64,000 nt of DNA from Candidatus Melainabacteria bacterium (GTDB taxonomy: Bacteria > Cyanobacteriota > Vampirovibrionia > LMEP-6097): contig DUDT01000018.1 of the NCBI GenBank assembly GCA_005110385.1, positions 1 to 64,000 on the forward strand. Direction: 5' to 3'. The position numbers and the translations under genes were made by a program. How positions within the stretch are numbered: the first letter of the stretch is position 1; every line of letters starts with the position of its first letter. Shown piece by piece: positions 50,699 to 60,455 of this stretch. The notes under the pieces are model-generated. The model did not search any database, was not told where the DNA came from, and saw nothing but the letters and a program-made list of their open reading frames with translations.

Positions 50699-53600
50699 AT
50701 GACTAATGAAACACTTTTACTTATAGACGGTAGCAATCTAGCTTTTAGAATGTTTTTTGCACTAGAAAGAACCAATCTTAGAAACAAGGATGGTGAACCA
50801 ACTTGGGCTATATATGGGACTTTAAAAGCCCTGTTCGATGCAATGGAAATGATTAAACCCACTTCTATAGCTGTCGCATTCGACTTACCACAGCCTTCTT
50901 TTCGGCATGAACTCTATGAAGAGTACAAAGCTAACCGCCCAGATGAAATGCCGGATGATTTAAAAGCACAATGGGGCTGGATCAAAGAAAGTTTTAAAAG
51001 ATTTCATATTCCAGTTTTAGAAGAGGCTGGCTTTGAAGCTGATGATCTTATCGGCATACTCACTAAAGCAGCTGAAAAAGAAGGCATTAAAACCGTCATA
51101 TTATCTGGTGACAGAGATCTCTTTCAGTTAATCAGTGATGACGTTAAAGTAGCATCACCACAGCGTGGTGGAGGACTAAAACTCTACAGCCCGGAAGATG
51201 TTATCGAAGAGCTAGGCATAAAACCTTCTCAAGTAGCTGATTACAAAGGCATAGCTGGAGATAGCTCTGATAATATACCTGGTGTCAAAGGGCTAGGACC
51301 TAAGTCAGCCATAAAATTATTAGAAGATTATGGTGATCTTGACAATATCTATAAGAATTTAAAAAATATCAACCCAGCTAAAGTTCAAGAAAAATTAAAA
51401 GCCCAAGAGGATTCTGCAAGATTATCAAAGCATCTTGCGACAATCCTTACAGAGGAAATCCATGCAGGTCAGACAGAAGGATATTTAAAGGCAGCTAAGC
51501 TTAACTTACCAGATACTCAATCACTGATAGATTTTTTAAAAGTCTTTGAATTTCATAGCATTTTAAAAAAATTACCAGTACTCCTAAAAAGTTTTAATAA
51601 TGGTGACTTAGTTAAAGTGAGTATAAATATAGATGAAGAATCTACGGATGGTTCTAATAAAGCATTTGAACAAGTAGATCAAGAAATCAGAAGGTTAGAA
51701 CTCAGTGCCATTATTATAGACAGCGAAGCAAAGCTTAAAGAACTCAGTGATGAACTTAAAAAAGTTAATATCTTTGCAATAGACTTAGAAACCACTGGAT
51801 TAAACACTCTCAACTGCAAGATAGTCGGCTGGGCGTTTGCGTTTCATAAAGCAGATACCCGTGATGAAAATATTTACTCTTATTACATTCCAGTTAAGCA
51901 GCCCAATGAAATAAAAGAAGTTGAAAATATCACCATAAGTCAGGGTTCATTATTCAGCCAGCACCTGCTTACAGAGAATGAATCTGACGATTCTAAAAAC
52001 ACTACAGCCACTCTAATAAAAGGAAATTCAGAATTATTAAGTCACAGCCTAGTCTTAGAATATTTAAAACCCGTTCTAGAAAATAAGAATCAACTACAAA
52101 TTATTCAGAATGCCAAATTTGAGCATAAGTTATTTAAGCGGCTTGGCATCGTAACTCACAGTAATTTTTTCGATATTATGCTAGCTAGCTATGTTGAAAA
52201 TCCAAGTAATAAACACGGTCTTAAACAACAGTCTAAAAGAATACTTCACTTAAGAATGAAAGAAATAGAGGAACTTATCGGCACTGGGCGAAAACAAATA
52301 ACCTTAGACCAAGTCCCAATGAATGATGTCGCAGATTATGCCGCAGCCGATGCTTTTATCACTTATAGACTTTACCTCTACTATCAAAAAACTTTAAATA
52401 AAAAACAATTAGAGCTTTTAAAAAATATCGATTTCCCTTTTATAGAAGTACTTACAGAGATAGAAAGTACCGGCGTAAGCATAGATACTAAATATTTTTC
52501 AGAATTATCTATAGAGCTACATCAAAGAATCACGGTGCTAGAAGAAAGCATATTTAAACTATCTGGAAAGCAATTCAATATAGCTTCACCAAAACAGCTC
52601 AGTGAAACACTATTTATTGAACTTGGTATCAAAAATGATGGTAAAAAAAATAAATCTGGTAATTTTTCTACCGATCAAGATACTCTTGAAAAACTATTAA
52701 CAGAGTCAGATCTAAATCCAGAACAAAAAGTCTTAATACAGAAAATCCTTGAATACCGCTCACTAACCAAACTTACGAGTACTTACGTTGACAATCTACC
52801 ACAGCTTATCGCTAAAGAGACACAGAGAATACATTCTGACTTCAATCAAGTTCTAACCACTACAGGCAGGCTCAGCTCTTCTAACCCTAATTTGCAAAAT
52901 ATTCCCATCAAAACAGAGCTAGGCCGTAAAGTGAGAACTGGTTTCACAACAGCTAATGAAAATAACTTTATAGTAAGTGCTGATTATTCTCAGATAGAGC
53001 TTCGAGTATTAGCTCACTTAGCGAATGAAAAAGAGTTAATTAGAGCTTTTCAGAATAACGAAGATATTCATACTCAAACCGCAATTAAAATAATGGATAA
53101 AAAGCCAGAAGAAATTACTGCTGATGATAGAAGAATAGGAAAAACTCTAAATTTTGCTTTAGTTTACATGCAAGGAACCTTTGCTACCGCTCAGCAATTG
53201 AATATTACAAATAAAGAAGCTAAATACTTTATAGATAAATATTTTGAAATTTATTCTTCTATAAAACCTTTTATGGCAAGCACACTTGAATTCGCTCATG
53301 AAAATTCATATGTAGAGAATATCTTTGGTAGAAGAAGATATTTCCAAAATATTAATAGTAATAATAAAATGCTACAAAAAGAAGAAGAAAGACAAGCCTT
53401 TAACACCGTCATTCAAAGTGCTGCTGCTGATATTATGAAACAGGCTATGATAAAGATCAAAGCAGAGCTTTCTCAAAATATAAAACCTGAACTTCTAAAT
53501 GATACTGTTCTTAATGCTTCTGAAAGCTTTAATATTCCAAAAATCATACTCCAAGTGCATGACGAGATATTAATAGAATGTCAAGAAAAAAATCTTAGTT

Positions 53601-53704
53601 CAGTCCAAAACATACTCAAAGACTGTATGGAGAATATAGTTGAACTGCGAGTGCCATTAATAGCTAATCTTGGCTTTGGTAAAAACTGGCTTGAAGCGCA
53701 TTAA
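50699..53704 (+). CDS. polA: DNA polymerase I
   Basis: A 1001-residue Pol I with three domains: 5'-3' exonuclease (LLIDGSNLAFRMFFAL, SGDRDLFQLISDD, GIAGDSSDNIPGVKGLGPKSA), 3'-5' exonuclease (FAIDLETTGLNTL with intact D and E, QNAKFEHKLFKRL where the usual Asp of NxxxD is Glu, DAFITYRLY) and polymerase (motif A SADYSQIELRVLAH, O-helix RRIGKTLNFALVY, motif C QVHDEIL). It is longer than average because of an insert in the proofreading domain (about 410-445). The ATG at 50699 is preferred over TTG at 50696. The stop overlaps the convergent HAD gene. Confidence 0.97.
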   Translation: MTNETLLLIDGSNLAFRMFFALERTNLRNKDGEPTWAIYGTLKALFDAMEMIKPTSIAVAFDLPQPSFRHELYEEYKANRPDEMPDDLKAQWGWIKESFKRFHIPVLEEAGFEADDLIGILTKAAEKEGIKTVILSGDRDLFQLISDDVKVASPQRGGGLKLYSPEDVIEELGIKPSQVADYKGIAGDSSDNIPGVKGLGPKSAIKLLEDYGDLDNIYKNLKNINPAKVQEKLKAQEDSARLSKHLATILTEEIHAGQTEGYLKAAKLNLPDTQSLIDFLKVFEFHSILKKLPVLLKSFNNGDLVKVSINIDEESTDGSNKAFEQVDQEIRRLELSAIIIDSEAKLKELSDELKKVNIFAIDLETTGLNTLNCKIVGWAFAFHKADTRDENIYSYYIPVKQPNEIKEVENITISQGSLFSQHLLTENESDDSKNTTATLIKGNSELLSHSLVLEYLKPVLENKNQLQIIQNAKFEHKLFKRLGIVTHSNFFDIMLASYVENPSNKHGLKQQSKRILHLRMKEIEELIGTGRKQITLDQVPMNDVADYAAADAFITYRLYLYYQKTLNKKQLELLKNIDFPFIEVLTEIESTGVSIDTKYFSELSIELHQRITVLEESIFKLSGKQFNIASPKQLSETLFIELGIKNDGKKNKSGNFSTDQDTLEKLLTESDLNPEQKVLIQKILEYRSLTKLTSTYVDNLPQLIAKETQRIHSDFNQVLTTTGRLSSSNPNLQNIPIKTELGRKVRTGFTTANENNFIVSADYSQIELRVLAHLANEKELIRAFQNNEDIHTQTAIKIMDKKPEEITADDRRIGKTLNFALVYMQGTFATAQQLNITNKEAKYFIDKYFEIYSSIKPFMASTLEFAHENSYVENIFGRRRYFQNINSNNKMLQKEEERQAFNTVIQSAAADIMKQAMIKIKAELSQNIKPELLNDTVLNASESFNIPKIILQVHDEILIECQEKNLSSVQNILKDCMENIVELRVPLIANLGFGKNWLEAH

Positions 53705-54387
53705 GGCGAATTACTTAAACAATAAAAATCGTCTATAACGAAATCCGCCTTCAAAGCTAATATCTCATCTAATGGCAGCGTCGAAGTCAAAGCCACCACT
53801 TTAGCTCCAGCATTAATTCCAGCGAATATACCAGATTTAGAATCTTCAAAAACAAGACATTCTTGAGGCTTAAAACCAAGTTCACTAGCAGCTTTTAAAT
53901 ATATTTCTGGGTGCGGCTTACTATTTTCTATCATAGTGTCATCTATAACTAAACTAAAATACTTTCTCAAATTAGCTTTCTCTAGGGTAAACTCCACATT
54001 AACAGGTGGAGCAGAAGTTCCTATAGCTCTTGGTATATTAAGGCTATCTAAAAGCTCTAAAAATTCTATTAATCCTGGTGCTGGTTTTATAGAATCCCTA
54101 TAAAGCTCCCTGTAAATAAGTTCTTTTTCTTGAGCGTATTCTTCGACTAATTCATCAGTCAAGCCACTATCAAAGAGATTTAAAAGCCATTCTCTATTCG
54201 TTCTGCCATAAATCTTTTCAGCCATATCTTCATCTGTAAGATGAAAACCTTTACTAGAACAGAATTGTTTTAATGCCTTTTTATGAAACTCCGTGTTATA
54301 AACAAGGACGCCATCCATATCAAAAATAACAGCTTTAATATCCTTGAAAATTTCCTTAAAAGTTAGGGAATGACTAATTATATTCAT
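53701..54387 (-). CDS. HAD hydrolase, beta-phosphoglucomutase-like
   Basis: A 228-residue HAD-superfamily enzyme. AVIFDMDGVLVYNTEFH has the nucleophile Asp and the D-x-D-G pattern, IGTSAPPVN the Thr/Ser motif II, SKPHPEIYLKAASELG the Lys motif III, and VFEDSKSGIFAGINAGAKVV the metal-binding motif IV. Overall closest to beta-phosphoglucomutase or sugar-phosphate phosphatases. Given the glycogen metabolism nearby, a sugar phosphate substrate is plausible but not shown. Confidence 0.88.
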   Translation of the reverse strand: MNIISHSLTFKEIFKDIKAVIFDMDGVLVYNTEFHKKALKQFCSSKGFHLTDEDMAEKIYGRTNREWLLNLFDSGLTDELVEEYAQEKELIYRELYRDSIKPAPGLIEFLELLDSLNIPRAIGTSAPPVNVEFTLEKANLRKYFSLVIDDTMIENSKPHPEIYLKAASELGFKPQECLVFEDSKSGIFAGINAGAKVVALTSTLPLDEILALKADFVIDDFYCLSNSP

Positions 54388-54409
54388 ATGGGAAAATAAT
54401 AACTAATGC

Positions 54410-55192
54410 ATGATTAAAAAAGTAAAAGTTTTAAATAAAGATGAATGTGAAAATATTTTCAAGATTATACTTGAGCTAAAAAGCTTTTGGAAATTAAGGA
54501 ACGAAGATGATCATCCATTTGAGCTGCCTAGATTCACTTTAGGAGCAGTGAGCTATATAGATGCCATAAGCTCCTACCAGAATTATCAAGAAGAAGCTGC
54601 TCTGCAGAACCTTTTACTAGAAAAGCATTTAAGTGATTTATATGTAAAAGTTTTGCATGAATTAGAAAAAGCTACTGGAATAGAGTGTGAATATTCTAAG
54701 ACTAATGCTCTACCTGGGTTTCACATATTTGGTAGTGATATTTATTTCGAAGAAGAAGCTGGTAAATTTCATCACGATAGACAGAATGAATTAATTGACT
54801 GGGGAGAAATATGCTACGACCCGATAAAGAATCTCAGCTTTACCTTATCCATAAAGCTTCCCAGTAGAGGGGCTGGATTAATATTACTAGGCGATCAAGT
54901 AGAAGTAGAAAATTCTTTTAAAGAAAATAAAGCAGACAGCCAAATTTTAAAAGAAGTCATAGAAAATAGCTTTCAAATGAATACTATTTTCCAAACAAGA
55001 GATGATACGCATATAAACTTAAATGAACTTGAGTTTATTAAGTATGAAGAAGGTTATATGTTTATCCACTCTGGAAAATTTACACATGCGATGGCTCCAG
55101 CTATAGAAATGTCTCCAGAAGATATGAGAATTACCCTGCAAGGCCATGGAATTTTAGATGAAAAAAGTAATAAATACTTAATTTACTGGTGA
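54410..55192 (+). CDS. putative 2-oxoglutarate/Fe(II)-dependent oxygenase-like protein
   Basis: A 260-residue protein with no family I can name. The second half carries a pattern expected of Fe(II)/2OG oxygenases: H-x-D in FHHDRQ (about 122-126), a distal His in HSGKFTHAMAP, and an Arg in MRITLQGHG that would bind 2-oxoglutarate. SFTLSIKLPSRGAGLILLGD fits the intervening beta-strands. The N-terminal half is helical and charged. It lies just upstream of secA with 19 bp between, but a functional tie is not evident. Confidence 0.5.
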   Translation: MIKKVKVLNKDECENIFKIILELKSFWKLRNEDDHPFELPRFTLGAVSYIDAISSYQNYQEEAALQNLLLEKHLSDLYVKVLHELEKATGIECEYSKTNALPGFHIFGSDIYFEEEAGKFHHDRQNELIDWGEICYDPIKNLSFTLSIKLPSRGAGLILLGDQVEVENSFKENKADSQILKEVIENSFQMNTIFQTRDDTHINLNELEFIKYEEGYMFIHSGKFTHAMAPAIEMSPEDMRITLQGHGILDEKSNKYLIYW

Positions 55193-55211
55193 GCTATAAT
55201 TTTAAGCTCAG

Positions 55212-58073
55212 ATGTTTCAAAGCTTCCTAAAATTACTTCGAGGTAATCCCAACCAACAGATATTAAATGGTATTCAACCAATAGTTGAAAAAGTAAATGC
55301 TTTTGAAGAAAATATATCTAAATTAAGCGACACTGAACTGCAAGCTAAAACTGATGAATTTAAAATTAAAATTCAAGAAAAAATCAGCGCAACTCCTTTT
55401 CAAAAATTACTCGAGGATGATGTGCCTAAATTACCTGGACAATTAAGAACTACCCATGATAAAGCTTTATCAGAGATATTAGAAGAGTTATTACCAGAGG
55501 CTTTCGCGGTATGCAGAGAAGCTTCTAAGAGAGTTCTTAAAATGAGACACTATGATGTTCAGCTCATAGGTGGTGTTCAACTTCACAGAACCGGCATAGC
55601 TGAAATGCAGACCGGAGAAGGTAAAACTTTAGTATGTACTTTACCAGCCTATTTAAATGCTCTCAGTGGTAGAGGTGTTCATATTATTACAGTAAATGAT
55701 TACCTTGCTAAACGTGATTCTGAGTGGATGGGTAAACTCTTTAATTTCCTAGGTCTTAGTGTAGGACTTATAGTCTCAGGAAAAAACTCCAAAGATAGGC
55801 AGATAGCTTATAGGTCAGATATTACCTATGGTACTAATAACGAATTCGGTTTCGATTATCTTAGAGATAATATGGCAAGCGACATTACAGAGTGTGTTCA
55901 AAAAGATTATTATATGGCGATAGTCGATGAAGTCGACAGTATTTTAATCGATGAAGCCCGCACTCCACTTATCATTAGCGGCATGCCAGACAGGCGCAAA
56001 AAAGAAATTTACTTAGCGATGAATCAACTCGCTAAACAGCTTAAAAAGACAACTAATGAAAAAGATCTTAGTACAGAGGCTCATTACTTCGTAGATGAAA
56101 AAGCTAAAAATGCGATATTAACTGAAGCTGGAATCTCAAGAGCAGAAGAATTATTAAAAGTAAATAACCTATGGGACCCAGAAACTAATCTGGCTCACCA
56201 TCTTATACAGGCTTTAAGAGCAAAAGAATTATTCGTTAAAGATACTGACTACATAGTACAAGTCAATCCTAAAACTACAAAAAAAGAAGTCATTATAGTC
56301 GACGAATTCACTGGTAGATTAATGGAAGGAAGACGCTGGGGTGATGGTCTCCACCAAGCAGTAGAAGCGAAAGAGAATGTAGCAATTCAAGAAGAAACGC
56401 TTACCATGGCAAGTATAACTTTCCAAAACCTTTTCAGGCTATATCCTAAGCTAGCTGGTATGACTGGTACAGCAAGCACTGAAGCTGAAGAATTTAAAAA
56501 AATCTATAACCTTCATGTACTCACCATTCCAACAAATAGAGAATGTGCTCGTAAAAACTTAAACGATATAGTTTTAAAAACAGAGCTAGCTAAATTTTAT
56601 TCAATTTTAGTGGAAATCATTGAAGCCTATAAGGTGGAAAGACCTACTCTAGTGGGAACTACTAGTATAGAAAAATCTGAATTACTTGCAAGTATGCTAG
56701 ATAAACCACTTTATGCGATGCAAATTCTTGAAACTAGAATTAAAAGATTTTTAAATCTAGCTAAAAACAAGAACAAAGAAAGCCTTATAGATAAAGAGTT
56801 CTTAAAACTATTAGACAAGCCAGGTAATATCACATTAGAGAAAGTCTCACCATATACAATAAAACTCAGAGAAGATTTTCAAGGTGAGGAGCTGAGTTTC
56901 GCTTTAGCTACCATGCTGCAAGCCATTATGGTAGCTGAGGAGATAAAAAAAGGTATTAAATTTTCCGTACTCAATGCTAAACACCACGAAAAAGAAGCTG
57001 ACATTATTAGACAGGCTGGTAAACTTTCAGCTATCACTATAGCTACTAACATGGCTGGTAGAGGAACTGACATTATACTAGGCGGTTATAAATCTAATGA
57101 CCATGAAAGCCCAGACTTTAATATAGTTAATTTAGAAGCCCAAGAAAAAGTTAAAAAACTTGGTGGCTTGTATGTCATAGGTACGGAGAGACACGAAAGC
57201 AGAAGAATAGATAATCAGCTCAGAGGTAGATGTGCAAGACAAGGCGACCTTGGTTCATCAAGATTCTTTTTATCACTAGAAGATAACTTAATGAGAATCT
57301 TTGGTGGGGAGAAGATGATAGGCATAATGAATATGATGAAAGCTGATGATGATATGCCGATAGAAGCTGGGATTATCACTGAAGCCATAAATAATTCACA
57401 GAAAAAAGTAGAATCCTATAATTTCGATGTCAGAAAGCATGTTTTACAGTATGACGATGTAGTAAACACACAGAGAGAAGTAGTTTACAGAGAAAGAAGA
57501 AAAATTCTTGAAGGTGCTGATATTCATGAAAATATTTTAAAAATGATTAAACTGCATATTGAAAATGATTTATATCAGTACATTAACCCTAAACTCCCAA
57601 CAGAATTATGGTTTGATAACTCTAATGGCGAGCTGAGTTCAATAGATAAATTAACTGAACAATTGAAAAATGATCTTGGTGAGCAGATATTAGAGGGTAT
57701 AAACATCAAAGATTTAGCAGAGCAGGGCTTTGAAGCATTAGAAGCAGGTTTACAAGAGACTGCTCTAAAAGCTTATAGTGAGAAAGAAAATATTATAGGG
57801 CTTGATAACCTTAAAGAAGCTGAGAGACAAATTATGCTGCATGTTATAGACTCTAAGTGGGTTATGCACTTACAAGCAATGGATTCACTTAAAGAAGGTA
57901 TTCACCTTCAGGGTTATGGTCAGAAAGATCCTTTAATCGAATATAAGAAAGAAAGCTTTGATATGTTTGAAGATCTGCTACTTGATATTAAGAAGAACAC
58001 TGTCAGTCTGCTCTTCCATTCCCGCATAGTCGAAAAAGATCAGCACGAACATGAGCATGAAACAGCAGCTTAA
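55212..58073 (+). CDS. secA: preprotein translocase ATPase SecA, with insertion
   Basis: A 953-residue motor for Sec export. MQTGEGKT (132-139) is Walker A, VDEVDSILIDEARTPL the DEVD region, followed by the preprotein cross-linking domain, YPKLAGMTGTA, NMAGRGTDIILGG and IGTERHESRRIDNQLRGRCARQGD. In NBD2, between SIEKSELLASMLDK and GIKFSVLNAKHHEKEA, about 80 residues (~498-580) are inserted that most SecA proteins lack. There is no C-terminal zinc-binding motif; the protein ends HEHEHETAA. TATAAT (55195-55200) ends 11 nt before the ATG. Its last 23 bp overlap trpE. Confidence 0.97.
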   Translation: MFQSFLKLLRGNPNQQILNGIQPIVEKVNAFEENISKLSDTELQAKTDEFKIKIQEKISATPFQKLLEDDVPKLPGQLRTTHDKALSEILEELLPEAFAVCREASKRVLKMRHYDVQLIGGVQLHRTGIAEMQTGEGKTLVCTLPAYLNALSGRGVHIITVNDYLAKRDSEWMGKLFNFLGLSVGLIVSGKNSKDRQIAYRSDITYGTNNEFGFDYLRDNMASDITECVQKDYYMAIVDEVDSILIDEARTPLIISGMPDRRKKEIYLAMNQLAKQLKKTTNEKDLSTEAHYFVDEKAKNAILTEAGISRAEELLKVNNLWDPETNLAHHLIQALRAKELFVKDTDYIVQVNPKTTKKEVIIVDEFTGRLMEGRRWGDGLHQAVEAKENVAIQEETLTMASITFQNLFRLYPKLAGMTGTASTEAEEFKKIYNLHVLTIPTNRECARKNLNDIVLKTELAKFYSILVEIIEAYKVERPTLVGTTSIEKSELLASMLDKPLYAMQILETRIKRFLNLAKNKNKESLIDKEFLKLLDKPGNITLEKVSPYTIKLREDFQGEELSFALATMLQAIMVAEEIKKGIKFSVLNAKHHEKEADIIRQAGKLSAITIATNMAGRGTDIILGGYKSNDHESPDFNIVNLEAQEKVKKLGGLYVIGTERHESRRIDNQLRGRCARQGDLGSSRFFLSLEDNLMRIFGGEKMIGIMNMMKADDDMPIEAGIITEAINNSQKKVESYNFDVRKHVLQYDDVVNTQREVVYRERRKILEGADIHENILKMIKLHIENDLYQYINPKLPTELWFDNSNGELSSIDKLTEQLKNDLGEQILEGINIKDLAEQGFEALEAGLQETALKAYSEKENIIGLDNLKEAERQIMLHVIDSKWVMHLQAMDSLKEGIHLQGYGQKDPLIEYKKESFDMFEDLLLDIKKNTVSLLFHSRIVEKDQHEHEHETAA

Positions 58074-59604
58074 TTTAAGCGAAGAAGAGTTTATCACTAA
58101 AGCTCAAGCTGGTGAAAAAATCATCAGCAATTTCACTTGCCTGCTCTCAGACTTAGATACACCAGTTTCTACTTATGCTAAATTAAGCCAGCATTTTAAA
58201 GACTGTTTTCTATTTGAATCAGTACTTGGCGGTGAGAAGCTTGGTAGGTATTCATTTATTGGTGCAAATGCACTAAATAAATTCTCTTCATTTAAAACAG
58301 ATGATTTTAGTCCATATGATGAAATTGAAAATTTATTATCGAATTATAGTTACAAAAACCTTAGTCTTAACATCCAAGACACTGTCACTCACAACATTTC
58401 ACAAGAATTAAAATTTTTCCATAAAGGCTTTGTTGGTTTTTTTTCTTTTGAGTCGATACAAAGGATAGAACCTAGCTTAGATTTAAAAGAAAGCCCGCTC
58501 CCCGAGTACTTTTTATATTTAGCAGGTAGCCTAATAGTCTTCGATCATGTCGGGCAAAAACTCTATATAATCTCAAATTCGCTCATAGAGAGCTTAGAGA
58601 CTGAATACCTAAAAAATACTTATCAAAAAAATACTGAAAATATAAACCAACTGATTACAATCATTTCAGAAGAACATCATTTAGAAAAAATTGATAACAC
58701 TGCTAGTAAGAATACTAAAGAGCAAGAAATTAATAAATTTAAATCTAATAGTTCTGAGAAAGCTTTTAAGGAAATGGTTAAAAAAGCACAGGAACACATT
58801 CTTGAAGGAGATATTTTCCAAGTCGTGCTTTCGCAGAGATTTTTCGTTGAAGCTGAGTTAGACGCACTTACTACTTATCGCTTACTCAGAAGCCTTAACC
58901 CATCCCCATACCTTTATCTCTTCAATGTAGATCTCAGCCACTTAGATAAAGAGAGCTTCAGTATAGTGGGTTCTTCACCAGAGATGCTAATTAAATCAGA
59001 AATTCTCGAAAATGAAAATGGTAAAAATGAAATATGGGCAGAACTTAGACCTATAGCTGGCACCTACAAAAGAGGAAAAAACACTAGCGAAGATAAAATA
59101 CTTACTGAAAAACTTTTAAAAGACACCAAAGAAATAGCAGAGCATGTGATGCTAGTAGATCTTGGTCGAAATGATCTAGGCAGGGTCTGTGAAAATGGCA
59201 CTATCCATTTAGCTGAAAACATGGTGGTAGAGAAGTATTCACACGTATTACACATAGTCAGCTCGGTAAAAGGAAAACTTAAAAAGACTATTAATAGCAT
59301 AGCTCTACTTAAAGCTTGTTTCCCGGCTGGTACCCTCACGGGAGCCCCTAAAATCGAGGCGATTAAAATCATTTCTAAATTAGAGAATGAAGCCCGCGGT
59401 CCTTACGGTGGCTGCATCGGCTATATTAATTTAGATGGCACTATAAATGTAGCGATCATGATAAGAACTATTATCCTTGAAAAGCACCAAGCTTCCATAC
59501 AATGTGGCGCTGGCATTGTCTCAGACTCTTCTCCAGAGTCTGAATATCAAGAAACTTTTAATAAGGCACGGGCGTTAATGGAAGTTTTATTAGCATTAGC
59601 TTAG
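58051..59604 (+). CDS. trpE: anthranilate synthase component I
   Basis: A 517-residue chorismate-using enzyme of tryptophan synthesis. Signature segments: ILEGDIFQVVLSQRF, SSPEMLIK, ELRPIAGTYKRGK, MLVDLGRNDLGRVCENGTI, and FPAGTLTGAPKIEAIKII near the active site; ARGPYGGCIGYIN follows. The N-terminal allosteric Trp site is represented by LLSDLDTPVSTYAKL. The glutamine amidotransferase partner (TrpG) is not in this window. The start overlaps secA by 23 bp; a second ATG at 58057 is equally possible. Confidence 0.96.
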   Translation: MSMKQQLNLSEEEFITKAQAGEKIISNFTCLLSDLDTPVSTYAKLSQHFKDCFLFESVLGGEKLGRYSFIGANALNKFSSFKTDDFSPYDEIENLLSNYSYKNLSLNIQDTVTHNISQELKFFHKGFVGFFSFESIQRIEPSLDLKESPLPEYFLYLAGSLIVFDHVGQKLYIISNSLIESLETEYLKNTYQKNTENINQLITIISEEHHLEKIDNTASKNTKEQEINKFKSNSSEKAFKEMVKKAQEHILEGDIFQVVLSQRFFVEAELDALTTYRLLRSLNPSPYLYLFNVDLSHLDKESFSIVGSSPEMLIKSEILENENGKNEIWAELRPIAGTYKRGKNTSEDKILTEKLLKDTKEIAEHVMLVDLGRNDLGRVCENGTIHLAENMVVEKYSHVLHIVSSVKGKLKKTINSIALLKACFPAGTLTGAPKIEAIKIISKLENEARGPYGGCIGYINLDGTINVAIMIRTIILEKHQASIQCGAGIVSDSSPESEYQETFNKARALMEVLLALA

Positions 59605-59634
59605 AATAATTAACATTCTCCAAGCATCACGGTA

Positions 59635-60432
59635 CTAGATTAAACCTAATTTACTAAAAAGCACGACAGCAGCAGTTTCCGCCCGGAGAATTCTCTTCCC
59701 AAGACTAAGACCTTTAAAATCCAGCTTTTCTAAAGCCTCTACTTCTTCTATACTTAAACCACCTTCTGGTCCAATTAGAAGAGAAAGTTTTTTGACATTT
59801 TTTGATTTTTCTTTAACTTCAGCTTCTTCCTTCCCAACTTCACTCAAAGACAGCCTCTCTGACGCAAAAAGCTTAATAGCGTCTTTATCGATTTTCTGAT
59901 TTAATCTAATAAAATCTTCAAAGCCAATAACTGGATTTAATTTCGCAAATACAGATCCTTCACACTGTTCAGTCGCCGACTCAATAATTTTCAAGATTCT
60001 TTCTTGATAGGAATGTTCCTTCAATTTCCTTAAATATTTTTTCTGACTAAACTTAAAGAATACTGGAGTAAATTCCTGAACCCCAAGCTCACAGAGTTTC
60101 CTTAACATTAATTCAAAATTTTCATTTTTAATAATCGGCACATAAAAGTTCACATGAGTATCAAGCTCTCTAGGACTCTGTTTCACACTCACTATTTCAA
60201 AATCTAATTTTTTCAATATTTTACTGCCAATTTCAGTGAGCAACCTTACTTCATAAATATTACGAGAAAAACCATCTATTAATTCAATATCATTATGAGC
60301 TTCATCCTCAGGATATCTTAAAACTTTAATAAGTTGATGAATTAAATTTTGTTTTTTGGTGGTTATAATCTTATTAGATAAATCAATAAGATCGTCTTCT
60401 TTATTTATCGCGAATCTGTAAGATCTAACCAT
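59635..60432 (-). CDS. rsmE: 16S rRNA m3U1498 methyltransferase
   Basis: A 265-residue SPOUT-fold methyltransferase. MVRSYRFAINKED opens the PUA-like domain; the trefoil-knot SAM site is LLIGPEGGLSIEEVEAL and LGKRILRAETAAVVLFSKL. The family has the typical late ATEQC-type motif, here SATEQCEGS. I take ATG at 60432; a TTG three codons upstream is possible. It is divergent from serS with 23 bp between starts. Confidence 0.93.
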   Translation of the reverse strand: MVRSYRFAINKEDDLIDLSNKIITTKKQNLIHQLIKVLRYPEDEAHNDIELIDGFSRNIYEVRLLTEIGSKILKKLDFEIVSVKQSPRELDTHVNFYVPIIKNENFELMLRKLCELGVQEFTPVFFKFSQKKYLRKLKEHSYQERILKIIESATEQCEGSVFAKLNPVIGFEDFIRLNQKIDKDAIKLFASERLSLSEVGKEEAEVKEKSKNVKKLSLLIGPEGGLSIEEVEALEKLDFKGLSLGKRILRAETAAVVLFSKLGLI

Positions 60433-60455
60433 AATAACCAAAAAATCATATTACT

